Below, in pieces: positions 37,785-45,309 of a DNA stretch of 64,000 bases; within the stretch, counting starts at the first letter, position 1, and the number at the start of each line of letters is the position of its first letter. The notes under the pieces are model-generated. The model had not been told where the DNA came from, ran no database searches, and saw only the letters and a program-made list of their open reading frames with translations. Source of the DNA: Pseudonocardia humida (lineage in GTDB: Bacteria; Actinomycetota; Actinomycetes; Mycobacteriales; Pseudonocardiaceae); NCBI RefSeq assembly GCF_023898865.1, contig NZ_JAGSOV010000044.1, positions 18,303 through 82,302 of the forward strand. The letters are read 5' to 3'. The position numbers and the translations under genes are program-made.

Positions 37785-37812
37785 CCCGAGCCGGAGGACG
37801 AACCGGCTCGGG
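37785..37812 (+). terminator. Attenuator hairpin before DAHP synthase
   Basis: CCCGAGCCGG (37785-37794) pairs perfectly with CCGGCTCGGG (37803-37812), loop 8 nt, 7 nt after the leader stop and 45 nt before the DAHP synthase ATG. No U-tract follows, as is common in GC-rich actinobacteria. The hairpin could also sequester later sequence around 37816-37830. Confidence -1.
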
Positions 37813-37857
37813 CGGACGCGCGGGCCGGGCTCGTCCCGAACAGGAAGACCGCCCGCC

Positions 37858-38928
37858 ATGCCTGCCATCCCGTCCGTCACCGCCGTCCCGGCGCTCGACG
37901 AGCACCGCACCACCCGGATCAGCCCGCTGATCTCCCCCGCGCTGCTGCGCCACGACCTCCCCGTCGACGACGCGGTCGCCGACACCGTCGTGCGCGCGCG
38001 GGCCGACGCCGTCGACATCCTCGACGGCCGCGACGACCGGCTGCTCGTCGTCGTCGGGCCGTGCTCGATCCACGACCCGGCCGCCGCGATGGACTACGCG
38101 CACCTGCTCGCCGCGCACGCCGAGCGCCTGTCCGGGCAGCTGCGCATCGTCATGCGCACCTACTTCGAGAAGCCGCGCTCGACGGTGGGCTGGAAGGGCC
38201 TGATCAACGACCCCGGCCTGGACGGCACGTTCGACGTCAACACCGGGCTGCGCACCGCGCGCGGCCTGCTGCTCGAGGTCAGCGCGCTCGGGCTGCCGGT
38301 GGGCTGCGAGTTCCTCGACCCGATCACCCCGCAGTACCTGGCCGACGTGGTGAGCTGGGGCGCCATCGGCGCGCGGACCGCGGCCAGCCAGGTGCACCGC
38401 CAGCTGTGCAGCGCGCTGTCCATGCCGGTCGGGATCAAGAACGGGACCGACGGCGACGTGCAGGTCGCCGTGGACGGCGTCGGCGCCGCCGCGGCCGGGC
38501 ACGTGTTCATGGGGATCAACCCCGACGGCCTGGCCGCGCTGATCACCACCACGGGCAACCCGGACTGCCACGTGATCCTGCGCGGCTCGGCCACCGGCCC
38601 GAACCACGACCCGGTCTCGGTCGCCGCGGCCCTCGACCGGCTGCGCGCCGCCGGGCTGCCGGCACGGGTGATCGTCGACGCCAGCCACGGCAACAGCGGC
38701 AAGGACCACCTCCGCCAGGCCGGTGTCGTGCGCGAGCTGGCCGGCCGGATCGCCGCCGGGGAGACCGGGGTGGTCGGGCTGATGATGGAGAGCTTCCTGG
38801 TCGCCGGGCGCCAGGAGCTGACCGGCGACCTGACCTACGGGCAGAGCGTCACCGACTCCTGCATGAGCTGGGACACCACCGCCGGGCTGCTCGACGAGCT
38901 GGCCGCCGCGGTCGAGGCCCGCCGCTGA
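37858..38928 (+). CDS. aroF: 3-deoxy-7-phosphoheptulonate synthase (class I)
   Basis: Condenses PEP and erythrose-4-phosphate to DAHP, the first step of aromatic amino acid synthesis. The 356-residue class I (AroF/G/H-type) enzyme has LLVVVGPCSIHDP, RTYFEKPRSTVGWKGLINDP, GCEFLDPITPQY, GIKNGTDGDV, DASHGNSGKDH and metal-binding residues in VVGLMMESF. Most actinobacteria use the class II enzyme as the main form, so this is a second type. The symbol (aroF versus aroG/H) is arbitrary. Expression is probably controlled by the Tyr-Trp-Phe leader upstream. An internal 14-bp terminator follows. Confidence -1.
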   Translation: MPAIPSVTAVPALDEHRTTRISPLISPALLRHDLPVDDAVADTVVRARADAVDILDGRDDRLLVVVGPCSIHDPAAAMDYAHLLAAHAERLSGQLRIVMRTYFEKPRSTVGWKGLINDPGLDGTFDVNTGLRTARGLLLEVSALGLPVGCEFLDPITPQYLADVVSWGAIGARTAASQVHRQLCSALSMPVGIKNGTDGDVQVAVDGVGAAAAGHVFMGINPDGLAALITTTGNPDCHVILRGSATGPNHDPVSVAAALDRLRAAGLPARVIVDASHGNSGKDHLRQAGVVRELAGRIAAGETGVVGLMMESFLVAGRQELTGDLTYGQSVTDSCMSWDTTAGLLDELAAAVEARR

Positions 38929-38934
38929 CCGCGA

Positions 38935-38976
38935 CCCGGGCGCGCGGCACGGTCCGGGCTGGGCCGCGCGCCCGGG
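38935..38976 (+). terminator. Terminator of DAHP synthase gene
   Basis: CCCGGGCGCGCGGC (38935-38948) and GCCGCGCGCCCGGG (38963-38976) form a perfect 14-bp stem with a 14-nt loop, 6 nt after the stop codon. Confidence -1.
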
Positions 38977-39011
38977 AGCGGGTGTTCACCCGGGCGTGGC
39001 GCCGGGCGGTC

Positions 39012-39052
39012 GGGGCCGTCACCGGTTCGAGCGAATCCGGTGCCGACGCCCC
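39012..39052 (+). promoter_or_regulatory. Structured leader of GH16 gene
   Basis: A stem with two helices, GGGGC (39012-39016)/GCCCC (39048-39052) and CACCGG (39020-39025)/CCGGTG (39037-39042), with GAATCC in the loop. It lies about 95 nt before the GH16 start. Could be part of an mRNA leader or a second terminator. No known riboswitch consensus could be confirmed. Confidence -1.
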
Positions 39053-39145
39053 GTAGCGCCGGTAACGACCGGGCGCCGGGCACGAAAAGTGAGCGACCGA
39101 TCACGCACCGGATCGGCATCGAGCTCCCCGAGGACGGTCCCGGAC

Positions 39146-40498
39146 ATGTTCAGACCACTGGTGGTCGCCGTCGCGGCGCTGGCCGCGATGACCATCACCG
39201 CGGGCCCGGCCGTCGCCGCGCCGGCCCCGGCGCAGACCGGCACCACCAACACCTGCGCCAACCCCGTCCTCGCCACCGGCACGACCGGCTGGAGCGCCAC
39301 CGGCGGGCTGACCCTGCGCAGCAGCGCCTCCGGGCACCCGACGGCGCAGTTCGCGTTCTGGGTGCTGGCCCAGTCCCCCACCGTCGTCGTGACGCTGCCC
39401 GCGCAGCAGGTGAGCGCGGGCCAGCAGCGCTCGTTCGCCGCCGACGTGCAGCTCGGCGGCAGCGTCCGGGCGGCGGTGGCCTGGTTCACCGCGAGCGGCG
39501 CCCGGATCTCCGGTGCGGACGGCGCGCCCGTGACGGGCACCCAGACCAGCTGGACCCGCGCCACCGTCACCGGTGCGGCCCCGGCCGGCGCCACCCGGGC
39601 GGTCGTCACGCTGACCGCGAACCCGCAGTACGCCAGCTGGCTGAAGGCGACGGCCTGCACCTACACGACGACGGCCGCCCCGCCGGTCACCACCACGACG
39701 GTGCCGCCGACGACGACCGTCCCGCCGACCACCACGACGGTGCCCCCGACCACGACAGTGCCCCCGACCACGACGGTCCCGCCGACGACCACGGTCCCGC
39801 CCACGACCACCGTCCCCCCGACCACCACCACCGCGCCCCCGAACGGGCCCGGCGACGGCACCCAGGCCGCGACCCTGCGGGGCTGGGGGCCCCGCGTCGA
39901 CGGCGACGAGTTCGACGGGACCGCCGTGAACACCGCGAAGTGGGGCGTCTACAACAGCCCCGGGCACAACGGGAAGGGCCTGCGCCGTCCGTCGCAGATC
40001 ACCGTGAACAACGGCGTGCTGACGATCACCGGCAACTCCGTCGGGACCACCGGCGGAATGGCGATGCGCGACGGCCGCCTGCACGGCCGGTGGGAGGCGC
40101 GGATGCAGATCCCGCGCGGCGACAGCCGCTACCACCCGGTGCTGCTGCTGTGGCCGGAGGCCGAGGACTGGCCGGTGGGCGGCGAGGTCGACTACGCCGA
40201 GACCAACGCGGCGGCCTCCGACGTGGACTTCTTCCTGCACTACAGCGCGCAGAACAAGACCACGCACGCCTCGAAGGTGCTGGACCTGACCCAGTGGCAC
40301 AACTACGCGGTCGAGTGGACGCCGACGCACATCAAGGGCTTCGTCGACGGCGTCCAGTTCTTCTCCGACACCAACCCGGCCCACCTGCCGCCGCGGTCGA
40401 TGCACCAGACCATCCAGCTCGACTGGTTCCCCAACGGCACGACCCCGACGACGGAGTCGAGGATGAACGTGGCCTGGGTCCGGATCTACGACATCTGA
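39146..40498 (+). CDS. Secreted glycoside hydrolase family 16 enzyme
   Basis: A 450-residue exported protein: signal peptide (about 1-25, ending AVAAPAPA), an N-terminal beta-sandwich domain (about 30-175) that may bind carbohydrate, a linker of repeated VPPTTT units (about 185-232), and a C-terminal GH16 domain. The catalytic signature is GGEVDYAE (two Glu and the helper Asp). It probably cleaves beta-1,3-glucan or a related extracellular beta-glucan. ATG 39146 gives the signal peptide. Confidence -1.
   Translation: MFRPLVVAVAALAAMTITAGPAVAAPAPAQTGTTNTCANPVLATGTTGWSATGGLTLRSSASGHPTAQFAFWVLAQSPTVVVTLPAQQVSAGQQRSFAADVQLGGSVRAAVAWFTASGARISGADGAPVTGTQTSWTRATVTGAAPAGATRAVVTLTANPQYASWLKATACTYTTTAAPPVTTTTVPPTTTVPPTTTTVPPTTTVPPTTTVPPTTTVPPTTTVPPTTTTAPPNGPGDGTQAATLRGWGPRVDGDEFDGTAVNTAKWGVYNSPGHNGKGLRRPSQITVNNGVLTITGNSVGTTGGMAMRDGRLHGRWEARMQIPRGDSRYHPVLLLWPEAEDWPVGGEVDYAETNAAASDVDFFLHYSAQNKTTHASKVLDLTQWHNYAVEWTPTHIKGFVDGVQFFSDTNPAHLPPRSMHQTIQLDWFPNGTTPTTESRMNVAWVRIYDI
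39701..39838 (+). repeat. Tandem repeats coding VPPTTT linker
   Basis: About eight 15-18 bp units with wobble differences encode VPPTTT or VPPTTTT inside the GH16 gene. Such Thr/Pro linkers are flexible and often O-mannosylated in actinobacteria. Copy number may vary between strains. Confidence -1.
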
Positions 40499-40522
40499 CG
40501 GGGCCGGGGCGGCGGCCCCGGT

Positions 40523-40928
40523 TCACGGCAGCTCCACGACCCGGTCGGCCACCGCGCGCACCAACGGCCGGTCGTGGCTGCTGATGGCGACGGCGGCCCG
40601 CGAGCGCGCCGCGCCCAGCAGCCCGACCAGCCAGCGCCGCCCCCTCGACGTCCAGTGCCCGCTCCGGCTCGTCGATCAGCAGCACCGAGTGCGGACGGGC
40701 GGTCGCCCCGACCAGCAGCAGCCGGCGGCGCTCCGTCGACCAGCACCGCGCCCTCGGTGACCGGCTCCTCGCCGCGCAGGCAGCGCAGCAGGGTGGACTC
40801 GCCGGTCCCGTCGGCGCCGACGACCACCGAGCACTCGCCGGGCCGGACCTCCAGGTCGATGCCCCGAACAGCCACTCGTCGAACCGCACCCCGCCCCCGG
40901 CCGCGACCACCCCGTCCACCCGCGGCAC
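40523..40928 (-). pseudogene. Decayed ABC transporter ATPase
   Basis: ABC ATPase pieces lie in different reverse frames: a degenerate Walker A region VVVGADGTGESTLLRCL (Lys replaced by Glu), Walker B VLLIDEPERALD in another frame, and the end AVAISSHDRPLVRAVADRVVELP in a third, finishing at TGA 40525-40523. Length is about half of a normal ATPase. At least two frameshifts and internal losses show it is not functional, unless sequencing errors caused them. Confidence -1.
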
Positions 40929-40964
40929 GCTACCGGGGCCGGATGGACCGTCCGCGGGGCCGCG

Positions 40965-41393
40965 TCAGGCGTCGGGGGCGAACAGGGCGAGGGCGTGCAG
41001 CCGGGCGGTGTCGACCGGTGCCGCGCAAAGCGGGCAGCGGCTGGCGGTGCGGTGCCGCCCCAGGTGGGCGTGCAGCAGGGCGGGCTCCGGGTAGAGGGCG
41101 TTCACCCGCCGTTCGCAGGCCCGGCACCGGAATTGCTCGGTGGCCTTGGCCACGACGACGTCCCCGGCCTGCTCGTCGCTCCACGGGTCCGCGCCCGCCG
41201 CGGGGGGCGGGCACTGCCCCTCCGGCCAGACCGCGACGGCGTCCCACGTCCGCGTGGCCGAGCCGGTCGCCATCTCCACCCGGGCGGGGCGGTAGGGGCC
41301 GGGCGGGAGCCAGGACGGCAGCGGCGGGGCGTCCGCTTCGTCGGGGTCGAACACGTGCACCACACCCCGTACGTGGATCCGCACCGTCTGCAT
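40965..41393 (-). CDS. Hypothetical protein with CxxC pairs
   Basis: A 142-residue protein from ATG 41393. It begins with a beta-strand-rich part (MQTVRIHVRGVVHVFDPDEAD). It ends with a zinc-finger-like segment, CRACERRVNALYPEPALLHAHLGRH followed by CPLC, giving C-x2-C...H-x3-H...C-x2-C ligands. It may bind nucleic acid or metal. No family recognised. Confidence -1.
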   Translation of the reverse strand: MQTVRIHVRGVVHVFDPDEADAPPLPSWLPPGPYRPARVEMATGSATRTWDAVAVWPEGQCPPPAAGADPWSDEQAGDVVVAKATEQFRCRACERRVNALYPEPALLHAHLGRHRTASRCPLCAAPVDTARLHALALFAPDA

Positions 41394-41503
41394 CGGCAGA
41401 CCGTAATCGCGGGGGCCCCGCACCGCCCCCCGGAGACCGAACGCGCCACCGGCTCCGCCGGGCAGCGGCGGCCGGGGGTCGTCCCCCGGCCGACCGGCGC
41501 GGG

Positions 41504-41929
41504 TCAGGCCTTGGCGTAGTCCGTGCTGAGCCACTTCTCCGGGCGCATGCGCACGAGCAGCGAGCTGTCGCCGAGGTTGTCCCGCACCCACGCGGCCGCC
41601 TCGTCCGCGGGCAGGTAGCGCCCGGCGATGCCGAGCGCCTGCTCCTCGGTCGGCGCCCCGTCGATCGCGACGATCGGGCCCTCGGCGGTGGCGTACTTGT
41701 ACGGCGGCGTCTCGACCTGGGCGTTGAGGCTGAACCGGCGCGCCTCCCGCAGCAGCCGCTCCTTCACCGACCCGCGGTCGATCCAGAGCAGCACCTCCCC
41801 GCCCGGCGTGTAGTCGTACCAGATCGGTACGGCCAGCGGAGCCCGTCCGGGGCGCTCCACGGCCAGCACGCCGACGTGGACCCCGGCCAGGAACTCCTGG
41901 CGCTCCTGCTCGGTCATGACCAAGGACAT
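41504..41929 (-). CDS. Pyridoxamine 5'-phosphate oxidase family protein
   Basis: A 141-residue split-barrel flavin/F420-type protein: LAGVHVGVLAVERPGRAPLAVPIWYDYTP, VLLWIDRGSVKERLLREARRFSL, and the C-terminal RPEKWLSTDYAK. Actinobacterial members often bind F420 or haem rather than making PLP. ATG 41929. The cofactor is not determinable here. Confidence -1.
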   Translation of the reverse strand: MSLVMTEQERQEFLAGVHVGVLAVERPGRAPLAVPIWYDYTPGGEVLLWIDRGSVKERLLREARRFSLNAQVETPPYKYATAEGPIVAIDGAPTEEQALGIAGRYLPADEAAAWVRDNLGDSSLLVRMRPEKWLSTDYAKA

Positions 41930-42065
41930 CGCGTACCCCCCGACGGGGCGGGCCGCCCGCCCCGGACGAATCCGACAACAGTGCTGCCTGCGCCAACCCC
42001 GGCGTCCTCGACGGCATTCCGACGAGGACGGGAGCGGGTGCCACGGCCGCGGTCGTGGCACCCTC

Positions 42066-43313
42066 TCACGGCTCCTCGGGGCCCAGGTCGGCGAGGCGGC
42101 GGGCCAGCAGCCTGCGCTCGGCGTCGGTGCCGGCCTGGTCGATCGCGGCCCGGTAGGCCCGCGCGGCCTCCGCCGTGCGCCCCAGCCTGCTGAGCAGGTC
42201 GGCGCGGGTGGCGGCGAGCAGCGGGTAGCCGGCCAGCTCGCCGGAACCGTCCAGCTCGCGGACCAGCTCCAGCGCCACCGCGGGCCCCTCGGCCATGGCC
42301 ACCGCCGCCGCCCGGTTGAGCCGCACCACCGGTGACGGCACCATCCGGGCCAGCCGCGCGTACAGGGCGGCGATCTGCACCCAGTCGGTCTCGTCCGAGG
42401 TGGGTGCGGTGGCGTGGCAGGCCGCGATGGCCGCCTGCACCTGGTAGGGCCCCGGCGCCCGCCGGACCAGCGCGGCGTCGAGCAGGGCGGTGCCCTCCTC
42501 GATCATCTCCCGGTCCCAGCGGGACCGGTCCTGCTCGTCGAGCGGCACCAGCTCGCCGTCGGCGTCGGTGCGCGCCGCGCGGCGCGAGTCCTGCAGGAGC
42601 AGCAGGGCCGCCAGCCCGAGCGCCTCCGGCGCGGTGGGCATCAACCGGGCCAGGGTGCGGGCCAACCGGACGGCCTCCGCGCACAGGTCGCCGCGGATGG
42701 CCTGCGACCCGGTCGCGGCCGCGTACCCCTCGTTGAACAGCAGGTACACCACGCCGAGGACGCCCCCGAGCCGCTCGGGCAGCAGGTGCGCCGGCGGCAC
42801 CCGGTACGGGATGGCGGCCGCCCGGATCTTCTTCTTGGCCCGCACCAGCCGCTGGGCCATCGTCGCCTCCGGCACCAGGAACGCCCTGGCGATCTCGGCG
42901 GTGGTCAGCCCGGCCAGGGTGCGCAGCGTCAGCGCCACCCGCCCCTCCAGCGGCAGCGCCGGGTGGCAGCAGGTGAACATCAGCCGGAGCCGGTCGTCGT
43001 CGATGCCGCTGTCCGCGGCCTCGTCGACGGGCGCCTCCGGGTCGGGCAGGGCGGCCAGCTCGCGCAGCTTCCCGGCCTCGATCCCGGCGCGCCGCAGTCG
43101 GTTGCGGGCGTGGTTGCGGGCGGTGGTGGTCAGCCAGGCGCCGGGGTTGCGCGGGACGCCGTCGCGCGGCCAGCGGGCCACGGCCTGCGCGACGGCGTCC
43201 TGCGCGCACTCCTCGGCGAGGTCCCAGTCGCCGGTGGTCCGGATGAGCGTGGCCACGATGCGCCCCCACTCCTCCCGGAACACCGTGACGACCGCCGACT
43301 CGGCGCCGTTCAC
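42066..43313 (-). CDS. ECF42-type RNA polymerase sigma factor (YCII-associated), copy 1
   Basis: A 415-residue sigma factor with long C-terminal extension. Region 2: FREEWGRIVATLIRTTGDWDLAEECAQDAV. Region 4: LTLRTLAGLTTAEIARAFLVPEATMAQRLVRAKKKIR. The 200-residue C-terminal helical (TPR-like) domain includes YLLFNEGY and the LDEQDRSRWDREMI motif, typical of group ECF42. It overlaps its YCII partner by 4 nt (GTGA). ECF42 factors work without a classical anti-sigma factor. Confidence -1.
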   Translation of the reverse strand: MNGAESAVVTVFREEWGRIVATLIRTTGDWDLAEECAQDAVAQAVARWPRDGVPRNPGAWLTTTARNHARNRLRRAGIEAGKLRELAALPDPEAPVDEAADSGIDDDRLRLMFTCCHPALPLEGRVALTLRTLAGLTTAEIARAFLVPEATMAQRLVRAKKKIRAAAIPYRVPPAHLLPERLGGVLGVVYLLFNEGYAAATGSQAIRGDLCAEAVRLARTLARLMPTAPEALGLAALLLLQDSRRAARTDADGELVPLDEQDRSRWDREMIEEGTALLDAALVRRAPGPYQVQAAIAACHATAPTSDETDWVQIAALYARLARMVPSPVVRLNRAAAVAMAEGPAVALELVRELDGSGELAGYPLLAATRADLLSRLGRTAEAARAYRAAIDQAGTDAERRLLARRLADLGPEEP

Positions 43314-43645
43314 CCCGTCCAGAACGGCCGCACCTCGACCATCCCCGCCCGCGCCATCGGGTGCTTCGACGCCACCTCGATGGCCTCGTCGAGGTCGGCG
43401 CACTCCAGCAGGTCGTACCCGGCGATCCGCTCCTTGGTGTCGGCGAACGGGCCGTCGGTCAGCAGGACCTCCCCGCCGCGCACGCGGACGGTGGTGGCGT
43501 CGGACGGCTCGGCGAACCGGTCGCCCTCCAGCCGGATGCCGCGCCGGTCGTACTCCTCGACCCACTGCTCGATGGTCATGCCGGTGCCGTCATCGGGGCC
43601 GGCGTCCTCGCCGTCGGTGGCGCAGATCAGCAGCATGTAGCGCAT
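43310..43645 (-). CDS. YCII-related (DGPF) protein, partner of ECF42 copy 1
   Basis: A 111-residue ferredoxin-like protein with the family landmarks MRYMLLICATDGED, LEGDRFAEPSDATTVRVRGG, LTDGPFADTKERIAGYDLLE and VEVRPFWTG. The DGPF motif names the family. Such proteins are co-transcribed with ECF42 sigma factors and are likely their targets. A promoter matching that of the second pair lies 57-85 nt upstream. Confidence -1.
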   Translation of the reverse strand: MRYMLLICATDGEDAGPDDGTGMTIEQWVEEYDRRGIRLEGDRFAEPSDATTVRVRGGEVLLTDGPFADTKERIAGYDLLECADLDEAIEVASKHPMARAGMVEVRPFWTG

Positions 43646-43701
43646 GGGGTTCCTCCTCGGGTGCGGCGGCGGGCCGGGCCGGCCCGCGCGCTCGTCAGTA
43701 C

Positions 43702-43730
43702 GACAACCGGCGACCCGCGGGATCGACACC
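43702..43730 (-). promoter_or_regulatory. Candidate ECF42 promoter, operon 1
   Basis: On the reverse strand GGTGTC (43730-43725), 20 nt, then GTC (43704-43702). Identical element and spacing exist upstream of the second YCII-ECF42 operon, at 52855-52827. Likely recognised by the cognate sigma factors. Confidence -1.
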
Positions 43731-43753
43731 TCCGGCGCAGAACTTCGAGACGA

Positions 43754-44125
43754 TCATTCACCCCAGTCGAGCTGGTGCTCCGGTGTGCCCACCGACCGCC
43801 CGTACGCGACGACGTCGGCGCGGGCGTCCGCATCGCCCTTGCGGTAGCGGAAGACGCGGCCAGCGAACACGACGACGTGCTCGGCCGCGGACTGGAAGTC
43901 GGCGTACCAGCCGTCGTCGGGCAGCAGGGCGGCGGCCAGCGCCTCCGCCAGCTCGTCGGTCCGCTCGTCCGGGGCCTCGAAGTCGAGGAAGGTCCAGACG
44001 TCGGGCTGGGTGGCGACCGTCGAGGCCGACACGTCGTGGCGCCCGAAGCGGGCGACCCGCACGTCGGGCACCGTCACGTCGACCCCCACCCGGAGGCTCT
44101 CCAGCAGGATCCGTCCACGCAGCAT
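43754..44125 (-). CDS. Hypothetical protein
   Basis: A 123-residue soluble acidic protein from ATG 44125. It opens with MLRGRILLESLRVGVDVTVP and contains TFLDFEAPDERTDELAEALA and a C-terminal VVVFAGRVFRYRKGD. Alternating strands and helices suggest a compact alpha/beta fold. No family recognised. No operon partners. Confidence -1.
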   Translation of the reverse strand: MLRGRILLESLRVGVDVTVPDVRVARFGRHDVSASTVATQPDVWTFLDFEAPDERTDELAEALAAALLPDDGWYADFQSAAEHVVVFAGRVFRYRKGDADARADVVAYGRSVGTPEHQLDWGE

Positions 44126-44156
44126 GCCCCGATGGTGGCGGCTCCCCCCGACAGCC

Positions 44157-44438
44157 TCAGGCCCTGCCCCGCTCCGGCCGCTCGGGTCCCTCCCCCCTCT
44201 CCAGCCACCCGATGCCCTCGGCGTTCTTGCGCATCTGCAGCCGGGCCTGGATGACCAGGGCCTCCGTGGCGACGGCGCGCAGGTTGCAGGGGTGGGTGAG
44301 GCGATCGGCCTGCGGTCCGGCGGGACAGCGCACGCAATGGCCGGTGCCGTCGTCCACGTGGGTCTCGATGATCCGGGTGGGGAGCGCCCCGCAGCGAGCC
44401 AGCTCCTCGGCGAAGCCGTGGTCGCGATCATCGGTCAC
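44157..44438 (-). CDS. Hypothetical cysteine-containing protein
   Basis: A 93-residue protein. GTG 44438 is preferred over ATG 44453 because AGGAG lies 7 nt before it. It contains CVRCPAGPQADRLTHPCNLRAVA, a possible metal site, and is basic near the end. Similar short proteins occur in actinobacteria without known role. Confidence -1.
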   Translation of the reverse strand: MTDDRDHGFAEELARCGALPTRIIETHVDDGTGHCVRCPAGPQADRLTHPCNLRAVATEALVIQARLQMRKNAEGIGWLERGEGPERPERGRA

Positions 44439-44631
44439 CGGCGATCTCCTCATGGGTTGCGAACCTGACCGCGACGCCAGGTGCGACTGCGTAGCTCGAT
44501 GCGCACTCTCTGCACGAGCTAGCAGGACCAGAAAACGGACAATTACCGACAGATACCGGTGACGCACGAAGAGCACCGTCAGATGCGACAGGAGTGCCAC
44601 ACCCCCGCCATGGGCGACATAGCGTGATCAT

Positions 44632-44844
44632 GTGTCGTCAGCCCGGAAGCGCCTGCTCACCACCGGTGAGCTGGCGAAGGCGCTGTCCCTGAGCGACCGG
44701 ACCCTTCAGCGCTACCGGAAGGAAGGCTGGATCAAGCCGGCGCTCGTGACACCGACCGGCCACGCCCGCTGGGATGAGGACGAGGTCCGCGAACAGATGG
44801 CCGAGATGTACCGCCGGAGCCGTGAGCAGGACCCGGAGTCCTGA
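44632..44844 (+). CDS. MerR-like DNA-binding protein
   Basis: A 70-residue HTH_17/MerR-type protein: LLTTGELAKALSLSDRTLQRYRKEGW, then TPTGHARWDEDEVREQM. It has a DNA-binding head only, without effector domain, similar to excisionase-like regulators. TAGCGT (44620-44625) lies 6 nt before GTG, suggesting a leaderless message. A degenerate copy follows downstream. No integrase is nearby. Confidence -1.
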   Translation: MSSARKRLLTTGELAKALSLSDRTLQRYRKEGWIKPALVTPTGHARWDEDEVREQMAEMYRRSREQDPES

Positions 44845-44879
44845 CCGTGATCGCGTGATCGTGATCGCGTGACCGAGAA

Positions 44880-44985
44880 CCGCGGGCTTATCACCGGTGA
44901 GCGGGCGGGCGCGCTGGGTCGAGGAGGACGTCCGCGAGCAGATGCGGCAGTACCGCGAGCCAGCGCCGGCGACCGGCAGACGTCC
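44880..44985 (+). pseudogene. Truncated copy of the MerR-like gene
   Basis: Sequence coding GLITGERAG and, in another frame, RARWVEEDVREQMRQYR corresponds to LLTTGELAK and ARWDEDEVREQM of the gene just upstream, with the middle deleted. It looks like a tandem duplication that lost its centre. The segment CCCCCGCCATGGG before the intact gene also recurs at about 45016-45028. Confidence -1.
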
Positions 44986-45024
44986 GGTGGGTTTGGACGC
45001 GTCGATCCGGAGCACTCCCCCGCC

Positions 45025-45186
45025 ATGGGAGACCAGCGACGGGACCAGGACGACGAGGGCTTCATCGAGAGCACCGTGCGCGACGCCACCCTCACCGGCG
45101 CCGGGGACGACCCCGAGCCGCCGGACGAGCCGCAGGCCGCGGCGGCCATGCCGCGGCGCAACGACGATCCCGACGAGGACCAGTGA
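45025..45186 (+). CDS. Small acidic protein (doubtful)
   Basis: A 53-residue ORF from ATG 45025, very acidic, with DDPEPPDEPQAAAAMPRRND. No ribosome site is clear and it lies in a duplicated, decayed stretch. Might be a real small gene or chance. Low confidence. Confidence -1.
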   Translation: MGDQRRDQDDEGFIESTVRDATLTGAGDDPEPPDEPQAAAAMPRRNDDPDEDQ

Positions 45187-45309
45187 CGGCCGGCGGTGGG
45201 CCGGCGCGCCTGCCGTGACGGCACGATGACCCCCGACCCGGCAGCCCGGTTGCGGGTGGGGCGGGGCGGGGCGAGGAATGCCGCTCGCGGCCGCCGAGTT
45301 GGTTGAGTC

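Noticed and set aside
38980..39145. c-di-AMP (ydaO-type) riboswitch before a wall hydrolase
   Set aside because: Only a loose match around GAATCC; key conserved segments not found.
39701..39838. Repeat array as CRISPR
   Set aside because: Units are short, contiguous, without spacers, and code for VPPTTT in frame.
44632..45186. Remnant integrative element around the excisionase-like MerR gene
   Set aside because: No integrase, att repeat or tRNA gene seen.
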